Source: Bifidobacterium breve
GTDB taxonomy: Bacteria > Actinomycetota > Acidimicrobiia > Acidimicrobiales > Ilumatobacteraceae
Length of the DNA: 5,269 bases
Direction of reading: 5' to 3'
Assembly: GCA_943325435.2 (NCBI GenBank)
Contig: CALPPK020000124.1
Location: forward strand, 1 to 5,269
In this document: one piece after another, positions 4,915 through 5,269 of the stretch
Layout of the letters: every line of letters starts with the position of its first letter
Numbering within the stretch: the stretch's first letter is position 1
Position numbers and translations under genes: made by a program
The notes under the pieces: model-generated
The model's database searches: none
What the model saw: only the letters and a program-made list of their open reading frames with translations
Told to the model about the DNA's origin: nothing

Positions 4915-4919
4915 GGAGG
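4915..4919 (+). promoter_or_regulatory. ribosome binding site of the crotonase gene
   Basis: GGAGG, 6 nt before the ATG at 4926. An in-frame TGA at 4908 rules out any longer start. Confidence 0.85.
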
Positions 4920-4925
4920 TTTGTT

Positions 4926-5269
4926 ATGGACCAAAAAGTTCGAGTATCGCGTGAGGCTGACATTGTCACCGTCACGCTGTGTAACCCAGCCAAGCGCAAT
5001 GCGTTATCGCTGGATGTTCTGAAGGAACTCACCGCTGCTTTTGAAGAAATCGCAGTCTCTGATGCGGTGGGAGTTGTGTTGGCAGCTGAAGGCCCAGTTT
5101 TTTCTGCCGGGCATAATTTCGGAGAGATGGCAGGCACGTCACGTGATGATGCGTTCGAGCTGTTCACGGTGTGTTCGAACTTGATGCAATTGATGCATCG
5201 CATTCCGCAAGTTGTGATTGCTCGGGTGCATGCACTTGCGACAGCGGCCGGGTGTCAACTTGTAGCTAC
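4926..5269 (+). CDS. enoyl-CoA hydratase/isomerase family protein, ECHDC3-like (3' end outside window)
   Basis: Crotonase-fold protein acting on acyl-CoA thioesters in the cytoplasm. The first 114 codons are present and the frame runs off the right edge. Visible landmarks are an N-terminal beta hairpin (DIVTVTLCNPAKRNALS, 12-28), the first oxyanion-hole segment GPVFSAGHNFGEM (56-68), and ARVHALATAAGCQLVA (99-114), where the second oxyanion-hole segment lies. SAGH plus ATAAGCQLVA is the pattern I know from ECHDC3-type proteins. In classical hydratases this last motif reads GGGCEL, with the Glu (Glu144 of the rat mitochondrial enzyme) as catalytic residue. Here Gln111 takes that place, so ordinary hydratase chemistry is doubtful. 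The second catalytic Glu lies beyond the window. A strong GGAGG fixes the start. The gene lies 38 bp after tRNA-Lys and could share its transcript or use a promoter near 4899. Superfamily call firm; reaction unassigned. Confidence 0.92.
   Translation, partial: MDQKVRVSREADIVTVTLCNPAKRNALSLDVLKELTAAFEEIAVSDAVGVVLAAEGPVFSAGHNFGEMAGTSRDDAFELFTVCSNLMQLMHRIPQVVIARVHALATAAGCQLVA

Noticed and set aside
4823..5203. 126-codon open frame on the - strand ending in GLEPRTCGLKVRCSTD
   Set aside because: Its end is the reverse complement of tRNA-Lys, a well-known spurious protein pattern, and the rest is antisense to the crotonase gene.

Overview
The window looks like an ordinary stretch of chromosome from a medium-GC actinobacterium. 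An Acidimicrobiia-type or freshwater/marine actinobacterial lineage is my best guess. The reasons are the actinobacterial style of the acyl-CoA dehydrogenase, nitroreductase and ECHDC3-like crotonase, a fasciclin lipoprotein, and two small hypothetical proteins of a kind I associate with actinobacteria. The taxon is inferred from protein style and base composition only; there is no rRNA or other marker.

Left part, + strand (1-1516): the C-terminal ~240 residues of an acyl-CoA dehydrogenase that begins outside the window, then after 88 bp an FMN nitroreductase. A two-tier inverted repeat lies between them. The nitroreductase converges almost stop-to-stop with the next unit.

Middle, - strand (1528-2207): a two-gene unit of uncharacterised proteins. 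One is soluble with a His-Cys-x-x-Cys-x3-His cluster. The other is small, with one C-terminal membrane helix, and probably starts at a non-standard CTG codon. Upstream of the unit lies a strong rho-independent terminator (2236-2278), which ends the next - strand gene, a fasciclin-domain lipoprotein (2292-2840). Further upstream on the - strand is a 441-residue exported, cysteine-containing, Ser/Thr/Lys-rich protein (3053-4378) that I cannot assign to a family.

Right part: a 433-bp gene-free stretch (4379-4811) holding several short dyads and repeats, then a complete tRNA-Lys(UUU) with encoded CCA (4812-4887), and 38 bp later the start of an ECHDC3-like crotonase that runs off the right edge.

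The acyl-CoA dehydrogenase and crotonase at the two ends both belong to acyl-CoA chemistry but are separated by unrelated genes, so no shared operon is visible. I found no mobile element, CRISPR array, prophage part or defence system. The points most worth a second look are the possible CTG start, the uncharacterised two-gene unit, the orphan exported protein with its leader dyads, and the crotonase whose usual catalytic Glu is a Gln.
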